A program made the translations under genes and the position numbers. Below, piece after piece: positions 11,236 through 22,097 of a stretch of 64,000 nucleotides of DNA (its first letter is position 1; the number at the start of each line of letters is the position of its first letter). The notes beneath the pieces were generated by a model. It was not told where the DNA came from, did no database searches, and was given only the letters and a program-made list of their open reading frames with translations. Source of the stretch: Agapanthus africanus (taxonomy: Eukaryota > Streptophyta > Magnoliopsida > Asparagales > Amaryllidaceae); NCBI GenBank assembly GCA_030015575.1, contig JASDDO010000024.1:218012996-218076995 (forward strand), in the 5' to 3' direction.

Positions 11236-12632
11236 ATATGAAGGGATTTGGAGAGATGACAAAGAAATATACGGTTACAGTTGTGAATCTAGATAATGGA
11301 AGAGGCATTACTAGGAATACCCGAATACCCCTACAAAACATTTTCAATGTTTCAATTTCACTGTGTATTGTTAAAAGAAAACTGATTTCCCAATTAGACA
11401 CTTGCTCCAGGGTATGTATTTACCAGGTATGATTCTCACACCTGTATGGTTTTACAGATGGTGAGTGGGAGTAAGTTATTGGGAATTAGGTGATCATCCT
11501 CATTATATCGGAATTCGTTGTAATTGGTGATATTTGAGGAAATCGCCTGGGCTGTTTGCCGGACGGCAAATATTTGGTTTTGAATATCCGTTGTTATGCA
11601 CCAATCTCAAATTAATATATCTGTACGTCTATTTTTATAGAGTGAGATATACCTTTTAGAAATTATGTCGATGACGTTTACCTTTATCAGTTGATGGTTA
11701 GGTAAGGAGCATTAAACAGCGGTGTAATTCTTCATAACCATAGTACTTTTTTCAACCTACGACGCACAGGGAATGAGTTATTCAACTCAAGGGACTTATA
11801 CAGAGTATTGTATGTTGTCCAGTGTCCATTAGGACAGAGGGGTTGGTACTCGTACTATATTCTGTTTACTTATGACTTCTCTAGTTCTTAGACATGTGTT
11901 TCGTAGAAATGCAAGGTCTAAGTTTTGATAAGTTATAGGTGTATGAATAAAGTAGAGAACCAGGTGTTGCAAGTATCGGGATTCTTCAAGGTGATCGAAG
12001 ATGTAGATACTTGTGTATGGTATTCAGCTAATAGTAATGATTAAGAGAACTTGTTTCTCTTTCAGGTTACTCATAATTAGAAGCATTCCTAAGTTGAGTA
12101 ACGCTAATCGGCCTCCTTCCACTTAGTTGACATGCGCTGGAGACAGCTGCATGATTTGAATCTGGTTCTAATTAAATCAGTACCTCTGTTTCTATATTGG
12201 ATATAGAACGGTTCATATCTTAACGATGTTAAGATACGGGGAGTTTTCCGGCTTATGCTTAAAACCAGACTCTGGATAACTCAAGGCACATTTCTGTAAT
12301 GGCTGTTTGTGGGTTGACCCGAGCTATGACGAGGGTTGACTTTCTACCATCTGGAAGATCAATAGTGATATTGTTCTAGACTCGCCACAGTTTTAATAAA
12401 AATGGAATTTTTTTTCAGAAAATAGTAGTGGGAGTATGGTAGAACTGGAAGTGATTCCAGAACCGCAAACGATTACTGAAAATTTGATAAGAACCTAAAG
12501 ATTCAATCTGACTTGACATTCCATTAGCCACTCCGCAGATATGGTGGGTAACCTCAGGCACTCGAGAGGTACTTCGGTATGCTCAAAGACGGTGACAGGG
12601 AGGTTCTTGTTTACCCAGACTTGCCATTGCTG

Positions 12633-12915
12633 CTGTTCCAGACTGTGAGACCCGGCAGGAGGATGAGTATAGCGTCGTTCTAAAATAGCTTTAGAAGTGT
12701 ACGTCTATATGACTCTGCCAGAGGGTTGTCATGGTCAGTGGGAGCAGCGGAAACTAAGTGGGGACTTGACACTACTGTTGTTCCAGGCTATGAGACCCGG
12801 CAGGAGGATGAGTATAGCGTCATTCTAAACAAGCTTTAGAAGTGCACATGTATATGATTCTGCCAGAGGGTTGTCGTAGTCAGTGGGAGCAGCAGAAGCA
12901 TAGTGAACAAGTGGC
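12633..12915 (+). repeat. Tandem duplication, about 145-bp unit
   Basis: GAGACCCGGCAGGAGGATGA and TCTGCCAGAGGGTTGTC each occur twice, 145 bases apart, with intervening sequence conserved. Confidence 0.8.
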
Positions 12916-13479
12916 TTATGTCTATTTATAGACTAAAACAGATATAGCGGAGATAGATCATCTATTTCTGATGTGACAGTCATAGGTTTGACTTCATCAG
13001 AATAGGGGATGGATCTGTTAAGAAGGTAGTAGGGTGTGATGTCCTGGTATTTGGATGGCATACACAGAGTAGGAAATGAAGTTCCTATACTACGATCGGT
13101 TATACTTTGGTTGTCACACAGTGGTTTCTCCACATAGGATATAGATATAATATCAGACATTTTGGTTACTGGATCTATGGTTTTAGATCTAGATTTGGGT
13201 AGTTTCCCAATCTGGGTACTTAGACAGCATTCTAAAAGTGTTTTAGAATGGAAGACTCCTGGCACGGTAGTATACCTGCAGGTGATGGAGTCACCCTCTC
13301 TAAGGGTGTCTTACAAATTAAAGGGGAGAGGGATGTGCATGATTGGCAGATCACTTGCTTAGGCAATTGAGTCCATCATGAGATATCAAGTACCACACCA
13401 GATGTTGTTTTTGCACGAGCTGCAATAAGTTGATATTGATCCAATCCTGGAGAAACGATCGAAAGCAGTTTTAGAACAT

Positions 13480-13979
13480 AAGTGGATGTTCTAGGGATAT
13501 TATAACGACAGCCTCATTCGGGAGACAGTTATCATTCCAGGCTTCCAAGGTGACCTGGATGACAGAGTGACTGTCAGAGTTATAGTTTTCCCTCTGACGA
13601 GGGGCAGTGTTTTGGACAGATGATCCAAGCGGACACGGAGGGAGGCATTACGCAGGATACTGATTAAGTTCAGTTGACGATATAGTCTAAGTTGTTTAGA
13701 TTTGGAGTTCATCTATGAACTAGGTCCCATCAGATAACCAGACATATTCTAAGACAGGTATTGCTCATTTTGGGAGATGGCTTTCTCCGCGAATTTGAGA
13801 TAAAGAGAGACATAGAAAGAAACATCAGAGCGGACCCACTCACTGAGGCTATTCCTCAAACGCATTAGTTTCGCAAACGGGTTTTGTGAGACTGATTTGT
13901 AGAGGAGTTGGGTATTCGGTATCACATGGGCTGTGAGTATGCGACATCGCAATAATTAGCCTTGAGTGCAAGTGGGAGA
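13480..13979 (+). pseudogene. Decayed 3' end of a Copia polyprotein (RNase H end)
   Basis: Across several frames there are pieces that resemble the end of Ty1/Copia pol. The clearest is ADPLTEAIPQTH at 13830-13865, matching the ADPLTK-alipP motif near the C-terminus of the Copia RNase H domain. Position just before the polypurine tract is also right. Frameshifts and stops interrupt every frame, so it cannot be made as a protein. Homology of the more upstream part is uncertain. Confidence 0.45.
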
Positions 13980-13980
13980 T
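13970..13980 (+). other. Polypurine tract of the nested Copia element
   Basis: AAGTGGGAGAT directly precedes the 3' LTR at 13981, as in Angela-type Copia elements. Confidence 0.8.
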
Positions 13981-16013
13981 TGTTGGGTATAGTGCCCTCA
14001 GAGTCAATTATTGGATCACAGGCACGTGATTGCAATGATTGAGGGAGGACCTATGCCGGTAGGACAGTCTTACTCAAGATGATAGTATACTATCTGGTTT
14101 ATCTTTATCATCGTGTACTGCTTTAGGTGACCTTACAAGTCACTATTGCGCGTTGATAGAACCCTTAGGATTCTTACTTGACGGCCAGCAGTATGATGGC
14201 GATCATATACGTGGGAGCTGAGGTCTATAAGCACATCCTTAAAAGGTCCCTAGTCGTGGGAGTTTTCGAGACAGGGCATCGATACTCCAGAGTAGACTAG
14301 TGTATACAGTCGAGACCCCGACGAGGGTCGGTGGCCAGTCTCACAAGCCACTGGTGTCAGTTGGTTCACCTAAGATGTATACAAGTGCTCATTGGGTTAT
14401 GAGTACACCGGACAGGGCTCGCCGTGAACATGCTAGTTGGTCTTATACCTGACGTCAGATAGTTGTTCCCTGGTGACATGTGTATAGGTTAGTTAATCGA
14501 CCTGAGATCATCATTTGTCTCGTGTGAGTTCCCACTGTACTTTGATTACAACCCTACCACGGCTCAAAGGAGTCATGCAAACAGGTTTTAGTTGGGTACA
14601 GTCCCGAGCCACATGGAGGCAGTGAGCGGATCTGCAGGGGTTCATCTCTCCCGGTATTGGGGGTGGGGTCGCGCTGTGTCTAGGAGACCCATTACACAAA
14701 GCCCTCGGCCGAGGAAGGATTTTTACTGGTAGGTATTCCAGTAGTATCTTAGGGTGTTCTGGGCTACACTCCGACACGACTTGTACCGCTTTTGGGGGTC
14801 TGACTTTTACCAACCCCCTAGGCCCGCCATGCGATACTCATAGACGAACGGACCGGACTGTACGGATATTGTCACTGACAGGCTCAGTAGGGTGTCAGGA
14901 TGAGTTCGCTCATCGACGTCCCTTTTGGTCAATACCTGGTAGCCCGTTACATACAGCTAATACCTCTGACGTGATAGTAGTTAAATCCACAGCCAAAGTA
15001 TTGACGAGTCTTTAGAGTCCCCCACAGACAGTTTCTCAAGTTTCGGGCGAAACGTTGTAGAGGCCGTATGATATATGGCAGGGTTCGATCTTATACGTGC
15101 GGTATTGCACGGATCATGATCGGACGGATCATACTAGTGGGCTTTGGTTTAAGCCGGATCCTAGTATTAGATTTGTTGGATTACTTTAGTCTCCTCGCAT
15201 TCGCATTCAGTCGGAATGCGGGTGCAGGTATGTATATACAGGTGAAGGGTATCCTTATGATCCGTCACGAGTTTACTTTAGATATTGCCGGATCTTTTTA
15301 TTGTGGCAAACATTTGGATTAATGTTTGCTTAAGGAAATAATGAGCTAGATTTTCATCATGACAATGCATTAATGTGACATGGACTTGTATCATGAGTCA
15401 TGGTCTCTTTTTTAGCAAATGTGTCACATTAATGGATTGATTAGTAATGATATAAGAGGAAGAGAGAGAGAGGGGCTGCCATGTGAAGATGGTTAGCTCT
15501 CATATTGTTTTTCCTCACTGTCTCATTCTATCATAGCATCACAACAAAAGAAAAGAAAAGATGAGAAAGCCTTCTCTTCTTGTTCTTCTTCCTCTAGCTT
15601 ATTGTCTCCTCCAATGGCAACACCTTCTACCTCCATCCAAATCCAAGGATGAAACAGACAAAGTGACCACAACATACTCTACTTCAACCTTGGGCACGTC
15701 GGCTAGCACACTTCGTGCCCGAGTTGCTTCGGACGAAGCGGGAGCCCGTAAAAAGACTACTCGATGTGGTGCCCTTTCCGACGAGAAGATGAAGACCGGA
15801 GATGCTGCGTGGAGCTTGGGATGGTGGCCGAAGACCGAAGGACACGGATTGCTCGGTATAGCCTCTCTACCCATTCTCTAGTTAGCTAGTTGTAGGTTAA
15901 TGGTTCGATCCAGGTTTTAAGCATACGATAGCGCCGGTTTTCAAGTTAAGAAAAATTTTCGTTTCCGCATTTTGGCCTCGGAAAGACGGTCGGGGCGCTA
16001 CCGTAGTCTTATA
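13981..16013 (+). repeat. 3' LTR of the nested Copia element
   Basis: TGTTGGGTAT...GTCTTATA, 2033 bases. The last dinucleotide reads TA, where the 5' LTR has CA, a single C-to-T change at the terminus. Confidence 0.92.
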
Positions 16014-16018
16014 CAGCC
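16014..16018. repeat. Target-site duplication CAGCC (right) of the nested Copia element
   Basis: Matches 6055-6059 exactly; the array LTR resumes directly with ATGCTCCTACGG. Confidence 0.9.
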
Positions 16019-19000
16019 ATGCTCCTACGGTCAAGGAAATATCCTGCCGTAGTCACACTTCGGCTTCTAGCTTTATGTGGTAATCAATAATCAATGCAAA
16101 TGTAATGAGAAATGCAGTCACTAAATCGAAACAAATACAAAACACTAACCAGATAGAGATCAAGGAAGTATAGCTCTGAGTCGCTAGTCCAGATATCCGG
16201 AATGTCCTCGAGGTACGTCAGGTCCTGATTCAAGCTAAATCCACTTCTCACTCTGAGCATGCATACTCAGGTCGTCAGAGCGACACAATAGCAATATATA
16301 TAAATACAAATGTGAACACGTGTAATAATGATGAATATAGAAACAATACGCATGAACTGATAATATGAGCATGAAGTAACCAGTAAAGCACGTATATCAA
16401 ATCAGTAACCAATGCATATCACTAAACCTATCAGTCTCTAAGTCTCACTGTCCAGGTCGCTAAACCTATCGTCAGTCCAAGTGTGAGAGTCAACTACTCG
16501 TGAGTATCCCCCACCCAAGGGTAGGACCCAGGAGCAAGGGAACACGGGCCTGAGTCGCTCGCTAATAATCAGTAATATCACCCATATATCTCCATAATCG
16601 CTGTATGTGCCGGCAACGGGACTCCCGAGATTCCGTTGAACTCACACTCAAACTACCCCACACCCCGTGGTCTACATCAAACACCAACCATCAACTCAAA
16701 TACTAGTCGGTCCATGACAAGTCTACGCGAGAACTGAAGACATGATCTCCATCAAGCATGTCGCGACTGGTACCCAAGGTAAATGGACAGTATTTGGTGC
16801 CTTACCTATGAAACTAATATAATTTCTTCCATAATCGTCCCATACCAATTATAGTCACACTTATACATGTCCCATAGGCGTCGACAATGCAATAAATCAA
16901 TCGGGTCTGCGGATTGTGTACAAGTACGTGTCACCTTCACTTATTCATTCACACTTTAACACTAACGTACTTGCCACAATCCGAACACTAATATCTAACA
17001 CTGGGTAATGTACACGATCATTAGGTTACCAATGTATAAGAGCTCTATATGATATGATGAGGATGCAATAGCTATGACACGATGAAAATATCATCAGCCA
17101 GTGTCCTGCCACTTGCATAATTCACTATATATCATATAAGTATATTTAAGCGAAACAATGTAAAATGTGTAAGCAGTATGTTTAACTATCTAGCCATAAA
17201 AATTAGTTTCGTGCCAATCGGGTTTCAGATTTACTAGTTGTGGCCATTTCAATTTAAGTGTTCACTGCTGAAGTCCAATTTCTGAACTGGAAGTCCGTTT
17301 CGAAACACATTTTAATCTCAGTTGGGATCATAATTAGGCGGCACTACAGTTGAATAATATTTAGGGTTATCAATCAGGTTTCCAAAGCATCAAACGGATT
17401 TATAATATCCATGGTTTACTGGAAGTTATGCATTGTACGATAAAGGGGTATACGTTCTGTCCCTGTTTGGGACTACTATACGTTCTGTTGATTTAAAATG
17501 CAGTTTAAATAGTAAACGACAGTAGAAATGAATGAAATCACTTTCATTGGTTAGCTAACAGTTTTATCTTCATTATGGTATAGGGTTCCGCATCATAACA
17601 TTTTCATACAGCAGGGTGGAAGCATTACAAAACTAGAATCAAAGGCCAGAGCTGCTCTGGACTGCAGTCCAGAGCCGCACTCCAAACCAGTTCCCGTCAC
17701 CTTTTTAGAATAGAAACAGATTAAAACTCTTATGGGGTTCTATATCTTTGATTTGTCTTCGATATGAGCCCTCTAACGCAACATTCCAATTTGTAATCAA
17801 TTAACTGTGATTTTTACGAGTTTCAGGTACGGGGAAATTTCAGTTTTAACGGGTTCAAATGGGTTAGGCCTATCACGTCATTAAAGTCCGTATTTTATGG
17901 CCAAATCATAACACGATGTTCGTTATCACTCGTTCCATCATATGCGATTTGTTTCCGTCAATTTAAAGAGGGTTTTCAGTTCGTGTTTTGCATCGAACAC
18001 TTGCATTACTTGATTCGCAATCGAAATGTATATATAATATTGAAGTGCAATCGAATTGAAAAGGTATAATTAGCAAGAAGCAAGTATTAAACTTTCCTTA
18101 CGACGACGATCGGTGATATGACAGCAGCGGACGGTACAGTGGTGAACCACGGCTACGGTAGCGGCAACGGTGCGATCACGACGCAAACACGACAAAGGTT
18201 TAGCCTTGTCGGAGCTTGATTCTTGTATTTGATGGCTCGATGGGTGCGATGGACGTGCGCTGGCGTTGCGATGGGTACTGTGTTGATGACGATGACGGCT
18301 TAAGGGATCGAGACCACAGATTGGATGGCGACGATGGTGACCAGAATAGCGGCAAGTGGTGAAGGATGAAAGTGCTCGATGAAATGCCGAAGGGTGCAAG
18401 GGGCGTGAGTTTAACTCGTAGGCTTGGTTAAAGCTCTGGTGGCTTGACTGTAGCGATGCGGGGAGATGGAGTTGGAGTGAGGTGGTTGCGTTGTCGTCAG
18501 AGGCGACAGTGGTGGCATCGGCGGCAGGGGGTGCGTGAGGAGCTCAGGTGGGTTTGCAGTTGGTTGTCGGGCCTCACGCCGGAGATGAAAGAGGAGCAAG
18601 TAGAGGAGGAGGTGGTGAACTAGGGTTCAACGGCGGTGACCTGGAACTCCGGCGGTGACAGACGGTGTAGAGGTGGGGAGCCAAATGGGATGGTGGCGGC
18701 TGTTGGGGTTGTAGGGGAGCTCGGTTGCTGGAAGGAGGTGGTGAAGGGAGGAGGTCGTAGCGGCTCGAGATGGTTAAGGTGGTCGCTCGCGACAGAGGAG
18801 GAGCTCGGCGGGTTCGTCGGCGATGGAGGTTGGTGGCTGGAGATGCTCGCGATGGAGGTGCGATGGGTTCGGTTGTGTAGTCGGGGTAGAGAGAGGTGGA
18901 AGGGCTTGGTGTGGTGTTGGGGTGGCGATGAGAGAAGTTGGAGGAGAAGGTGGGTGAGGCGATGGAGGTTCGTCGGGGGAGGAGCTACGACGACTAGGAG

Positions 19001-19548
19001 GGGCGATGGTGCTCGATGGTGTTGAGAGGGAGAACGAGCGCAAGGGAGAGGAGGAGAGAGAGAGAGAGAGGGAGGGAGGGAGTAAATAGGGAGAACGAGA
19101 GTGAGGGGAGGAGGAGAGAGAGGAGGATGCAGGCGAGGGGGCGCGGCGGTTGTGACGACGTGGGGGCGTGGGAAACGAGTGCGACGTGGTGGAAGAAAAG
19201 AAAAAGGAGAGGGAATGAAGAGAGGAGTGGGGAAGAAGGGAGTGAGCGGGTCGGGTTGGGGGAGATGGGCCGGGGCTGGGCTGGGCCAGAAAAATAAATA
19301 AAAGAGAGATAGAGAGGGAGTGGGCTGGGCTGAGGATTAAAAGAGAGGGGGAGGAAATGGTGGGCTGGGCTAGGAAAATAAAAAGGGAAAAATGGAAAAT
19401 AAAAATAGGAAATAGATAATAGGATTTGGGGTTTTAGTGTTAGGGTTTTAAAATAAATAAAATAATTATAAATATAAATGAATAAATTTTGTAAGCAACA
19501 CTTTATGAAAATACAGATATTGGTGTACAACAAGAACTGGGTATTATA
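16019..19548 (-). repeat. LTR 1 of the array, main part
   Basis: Collinear with 22151-25647 and 28250-31777. It contains a GC-rich, purine-strand block (18080-19400) with a GA microsatellite near 19050-19090. ORFs in this block (for example 18070-18399, 18636-19025 and 18994-19533) recur in the other LTR copies and are LTR by-products. The right terminus reads ...GTATTATA (minus TATAATACCC), a TG-to-TA change. Confidence 0.9.
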
Positions 19549-20450
19549 TCATATCCCTCTTAAAGAAAATTTCGTTCTCGAAATTAAAATAACGATAAGC
19601 TATAAAGTGTAATGCGAAAAGCCACAAAATCAAACACCAACATATTGTTCTTTACTTAAAGCAGCTAGATATAATCCAAGGTCTATATATGTATAAGAAA
19701 TAACACAACTAAAAGAATAGGTCTAAATAAGCCAAGGCAGGACCATCTATAATGATAAACTATATGCACAATACCAGAAAATAAAATAGCAATTACAAAC
19801 AATAGTGAAGGATTTACCGATAGGCCAACATATTTTAGATTAAATATATATCGATCAAACAATTTAAAATAACTTGAGAAGATCCATATGGAGAAATAAG
19901 AAAAAAAAATAGTATGTGCGGCATATATTTGCGCTATTGAAAATATGACGAATGGTAGAGTATTCAGAATAAGTAAAACGGAAGTAGTTGATAGCACGCA
20001 AAAAATTCTTTTTTGTAAACACAAAATGGTGAACACCAAATTTCGAATGACGATGTCACTGAATGTAATCCTAGTAATAAGGAATAGCACTAAAATGTAT
20101 AGGGGCTAGCCAGGGTATGGATTACAGTGGAATACGGCTCATTCAAAAAGGTCGGAAAGTGGTACACTTAATCTGAATGTTGAAGAGGCTGGGGTCAGGT
20201 CAGTACAAGGTACAAGAGTGAATAGTAATGAATTTTAGTGGGGGAAAGAAATTTATTGGGGAGGGGAAAACAGTCAATGCATCACACGAATCAATACCCA
20301 AGGATCAGCAAACTCAAAAATTTTATTATTATTCCAGAAAATTTCAAACAAGGCATTCTCGAAAGGAAAGAGGTGGCCCTAAACTATACATGGATTTTTT
20401 TTTGGCCAGAGGAAACAAAATTAAATCACGTCAATCACGGTCATGGAAGT

Positions 20451-20987
20451 TCAGCAGGTTACGGCAAGCTCGCGCGCCAAGATATGGGCGTCCATTTCCA
20501 TAGCGCCTCGCAGGGATCGCCACTGGAGGTTCTTCTGCCATGGGCCTGGTCCTTCTTTTTTGGCTGGAGCTTCTTCATCGTGATATACTTCCACGTGATT
20601 CACCTCTTTTGGATTTTCTTCCACGGGATTTCTTTCCACTGGATTCTCCTCAGGGTCTTCCTCTCCGGGATTTTCTCCTACCGGGTCTTCCTCGGGATCT
20701 TCCTCTTCCGGGTCCTCTTCGGGGTCCTCTTCCTCCTCGTCGGAGTCACTGATCATGTCGACTTCCGAGGCTGCGACTCCCTCGTCCTCGGAATCGCTGT
20801 TTCCAAAAATAACTTGTGGGTCGTTGATTTCGTCATCTGAACTCACCAGCATGTAGTACAAGGAAACGCAGGATAGAGTGTCCTCATCGATAGGCGGTGC
20901 GGATCGAGGATTGGCCATGTCCTGAAAAGAAAGAGTCATGATCAGACAGTGGAATACACCAAGAAAATAACCAAAGATGTGGATCAC
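20451..20987 (-). CDS. Acidic repetitive protein ORF, copy A
   Basis: A 178-codon ORF encoding a very acidic protein. It contains VSSDDEINDPQVIFGNSDSE, then DSDEEEEDPEEDPEEE and degenerate EDPEE/ENPVE repeats at about residues 75-125. Copy B at 26543-27187 matches over most of its length, but the C-terminal frame differs after GPWQKN because of an indel relative to GPGEEDP in copy B. The start codon is uncertain; MANPRSAPPIDED at about residue 24 aligns with MVNPGAAPPIDEH in B and follows a possible splice acceptor-like pyrimidine run. No domain is recognised; acidic tails occur in some retroelement Gag and chaperone-like proteins, but function here is unknown. Confidence 0.4.
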   Translation of the reverse strand: MIHIFGYFLGVFHCLIMTLSFQDMANPRSAPPIDEDTLSCVSLYYMLVSSDDEINDPQVIFGNSDSEDEGVAASEVDMISDSDEEEEDPEEDPEEEDPEEDPVGENPGEEDPEENPVERNPVEENPKEVNHVEVYHDEEAPAKKEGPGPWQKNLQWRSLRGAMEMDAHILARELAVTC

Positions 20988-21308
20988 AGGGAAAAATATA
21001 CGGTAGGTAAGGACTGAAAGATCAAAATTTAGAATATTGATGCAATAAGCAGTATAATGAAAATGAGTGGCAAAGGGATGATATATACATCACAACTCAC
21101 AATTTTATTGCATTCAAACTAAAAAGTTCAATGGATACAAGATTCTAAACGAAAGGAAACATTTAGTAAAGAGTGACAATATTTTTATTGGAAGCAGAAA
21201 AGGTGATAGTTCTTCGTTGATATCTAGACCGCTGCATTCTCGTCAAGCGAGTGGAATCCTGCGCTGTGTCCGTACTATCCTCGAAGCTCGAAGTACGAAA
21301 TATCCAAG

Positions 21309-21722
21309 TCACTTAGCAGTAGTGGAGAGTGTGGACGAATCTCCTCCTTGCAGCTCCTTCCTTCTAGGGCAACCATTGACAAGATGTTCGTCGGATCCAC
21401 AAATCAAGCATTGCCCTTTGGCGCTGCGAAAGTCTCTCTGAAGGTGTCCTGGCTTCTTACAGTATACACAACATTGAGTCCTCCGCTGCTTCCGTTGCTG
21501 AGGAACAAGTGGGCGCTTCATCTTCACCACTTTTCCTTGTTTAACAGGGATTCCCTTACGATTGGAGGCTTCCACTGGTGCTTGAGTCATCTGCCTTCTT
21601 AATCCTTCAGCTAATAGGTCGTTCGTTCACTCTTGGGCTTCCTTCAAACCTTGCAGTACATTCAAAATATCGACGGTATGATTCTGGGGAGTGGAGATAA
21701 AAGAAGAGTCGTTGGAAGACAT
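21309..21722 (-). pseudogene. Zinc-knuckle Gag-like ORF, copy A (premature stop)
   Basis: Same length and start as the intact copy B at 27410-27823. It ends with a nucleocapsid-like region: a CCHC knuckle CYCKKPGHLQRDF, whose last cysteine is replaced by F, and a second knuckle CLICGSDEHLVNGC. An in-frame TGA at 21627-21629 replaces an arginine codon of copy B, a change consistent with CGA to TGA. The product would bind nucleic acid, but it lacks a capsid domain. Confidence 0.65.
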
Positions 21723-22076
21723 AGTCCTGAAACAAAAATTTTAGGACGACATAAGGTACAAGCTATAAGAATCAGAATACAATATAGATTAGGCAAAGAA
21801 ACAAGAATATCGGGTGAGGTGAAATTCAAACGAGTAGAAATCAAAGGTAGAACTCCAAGTGACTCAAACAGAGTACAGTATTGTAACTATGCTGCAGTTC
21901 ATAATTACAATCACGTAACTCTACTAAGTCACCCAAAACTCTAGAGGATGGATCAAAATATGTAGTAGAACACACTATGTAAGTCAAGATCAAAGATAAT
22001 GAGTTTACAATCTAGACCGAAGGATGTCTTAGATTGTCAAGCCCTACATGGAAACTTTAATCCCATTCTAAACCTA

Positions 22077-22088
22077 GCTCTGATACCA
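22077..22088 (-). other. Primer-binding site of internal A, tRNA-iMet
   Basis: GCTCTGATACCA on the plus strand reads TGGTATCAGAGC on the minus strand, about 9 bases inside LTR 2. Confidence 0.85.
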
Positions 22089-22097
22089 ACAAAACCA

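Larger units (their letters stand above)
8107..13470 (+). other. Interior of the nested Copia element, no recognisable coding
   Basis: No ORF above about 110 codons and no Copia motif could be supported over 5.3 kb. Local duplications at three places (9522-9760, 10511-11230, 12633-12915) account for much of the length. It is either an extremely decayed polyprotein gene or unrelated filler carried between functional LTRs. Confidence 0.6.
6060..16013 (+). mobile_element. Nested Angela/BARE-like Ty1/Copia element, non-autonomous
   Basis: The two LTRs (6060-8093 and 13981-16013) have equal length to within one base and look about 97% identical by eye. A perfect primer site for tRNA-iMet follows the 5' LTR. 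A polypurine tract (AGTGGGAGAT) precedes the 3' LTR. A perfect 5-bp TSD (CAGCC) flanks the element. The TGTTGGGTATAGTGCCC start and the PPT are typical of the Angela/Tork side of Copia. The 5.9-kb interior has no long ORF; only the extreme 3' end resembles a decayed Copia polyprotein. The insertion site is inside LTR 1 of the tandem array, so this element is younger than that array. Confidence 0.88.
19549..22097 (-). other. Internal region A of the array
   Basis: About 2.55 kb between LTR 1 and LTR 2. Read on the minus strand it has primer site, Gag-like ORF (21309-21722), acidic ORF (20451-20987), an AT-rich stretch with a neutral-looking hydrophobic ORF, then the polypurine tract (+ strand 19552-19564). 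Confidence 0.85.

Noticed and set aside
18070..19533. Long ORFs in the GC-rich part of the array LTRs (also near 24212-25729 and 30174-31792)
   Set aside because: Both strands are open, composition is low-complexity, and they recur only because the LTR is present three times.
19683..20090. A 135-codon hydrophobic ORF, present at equal length in both internals (also 25780-26187), a possible envelope-like protein
   Set aside because: The AT-rich strand gives F, I and L codons by chance, and most of the roughly 15 base differences between the copies change amino acids, as expected without selection.
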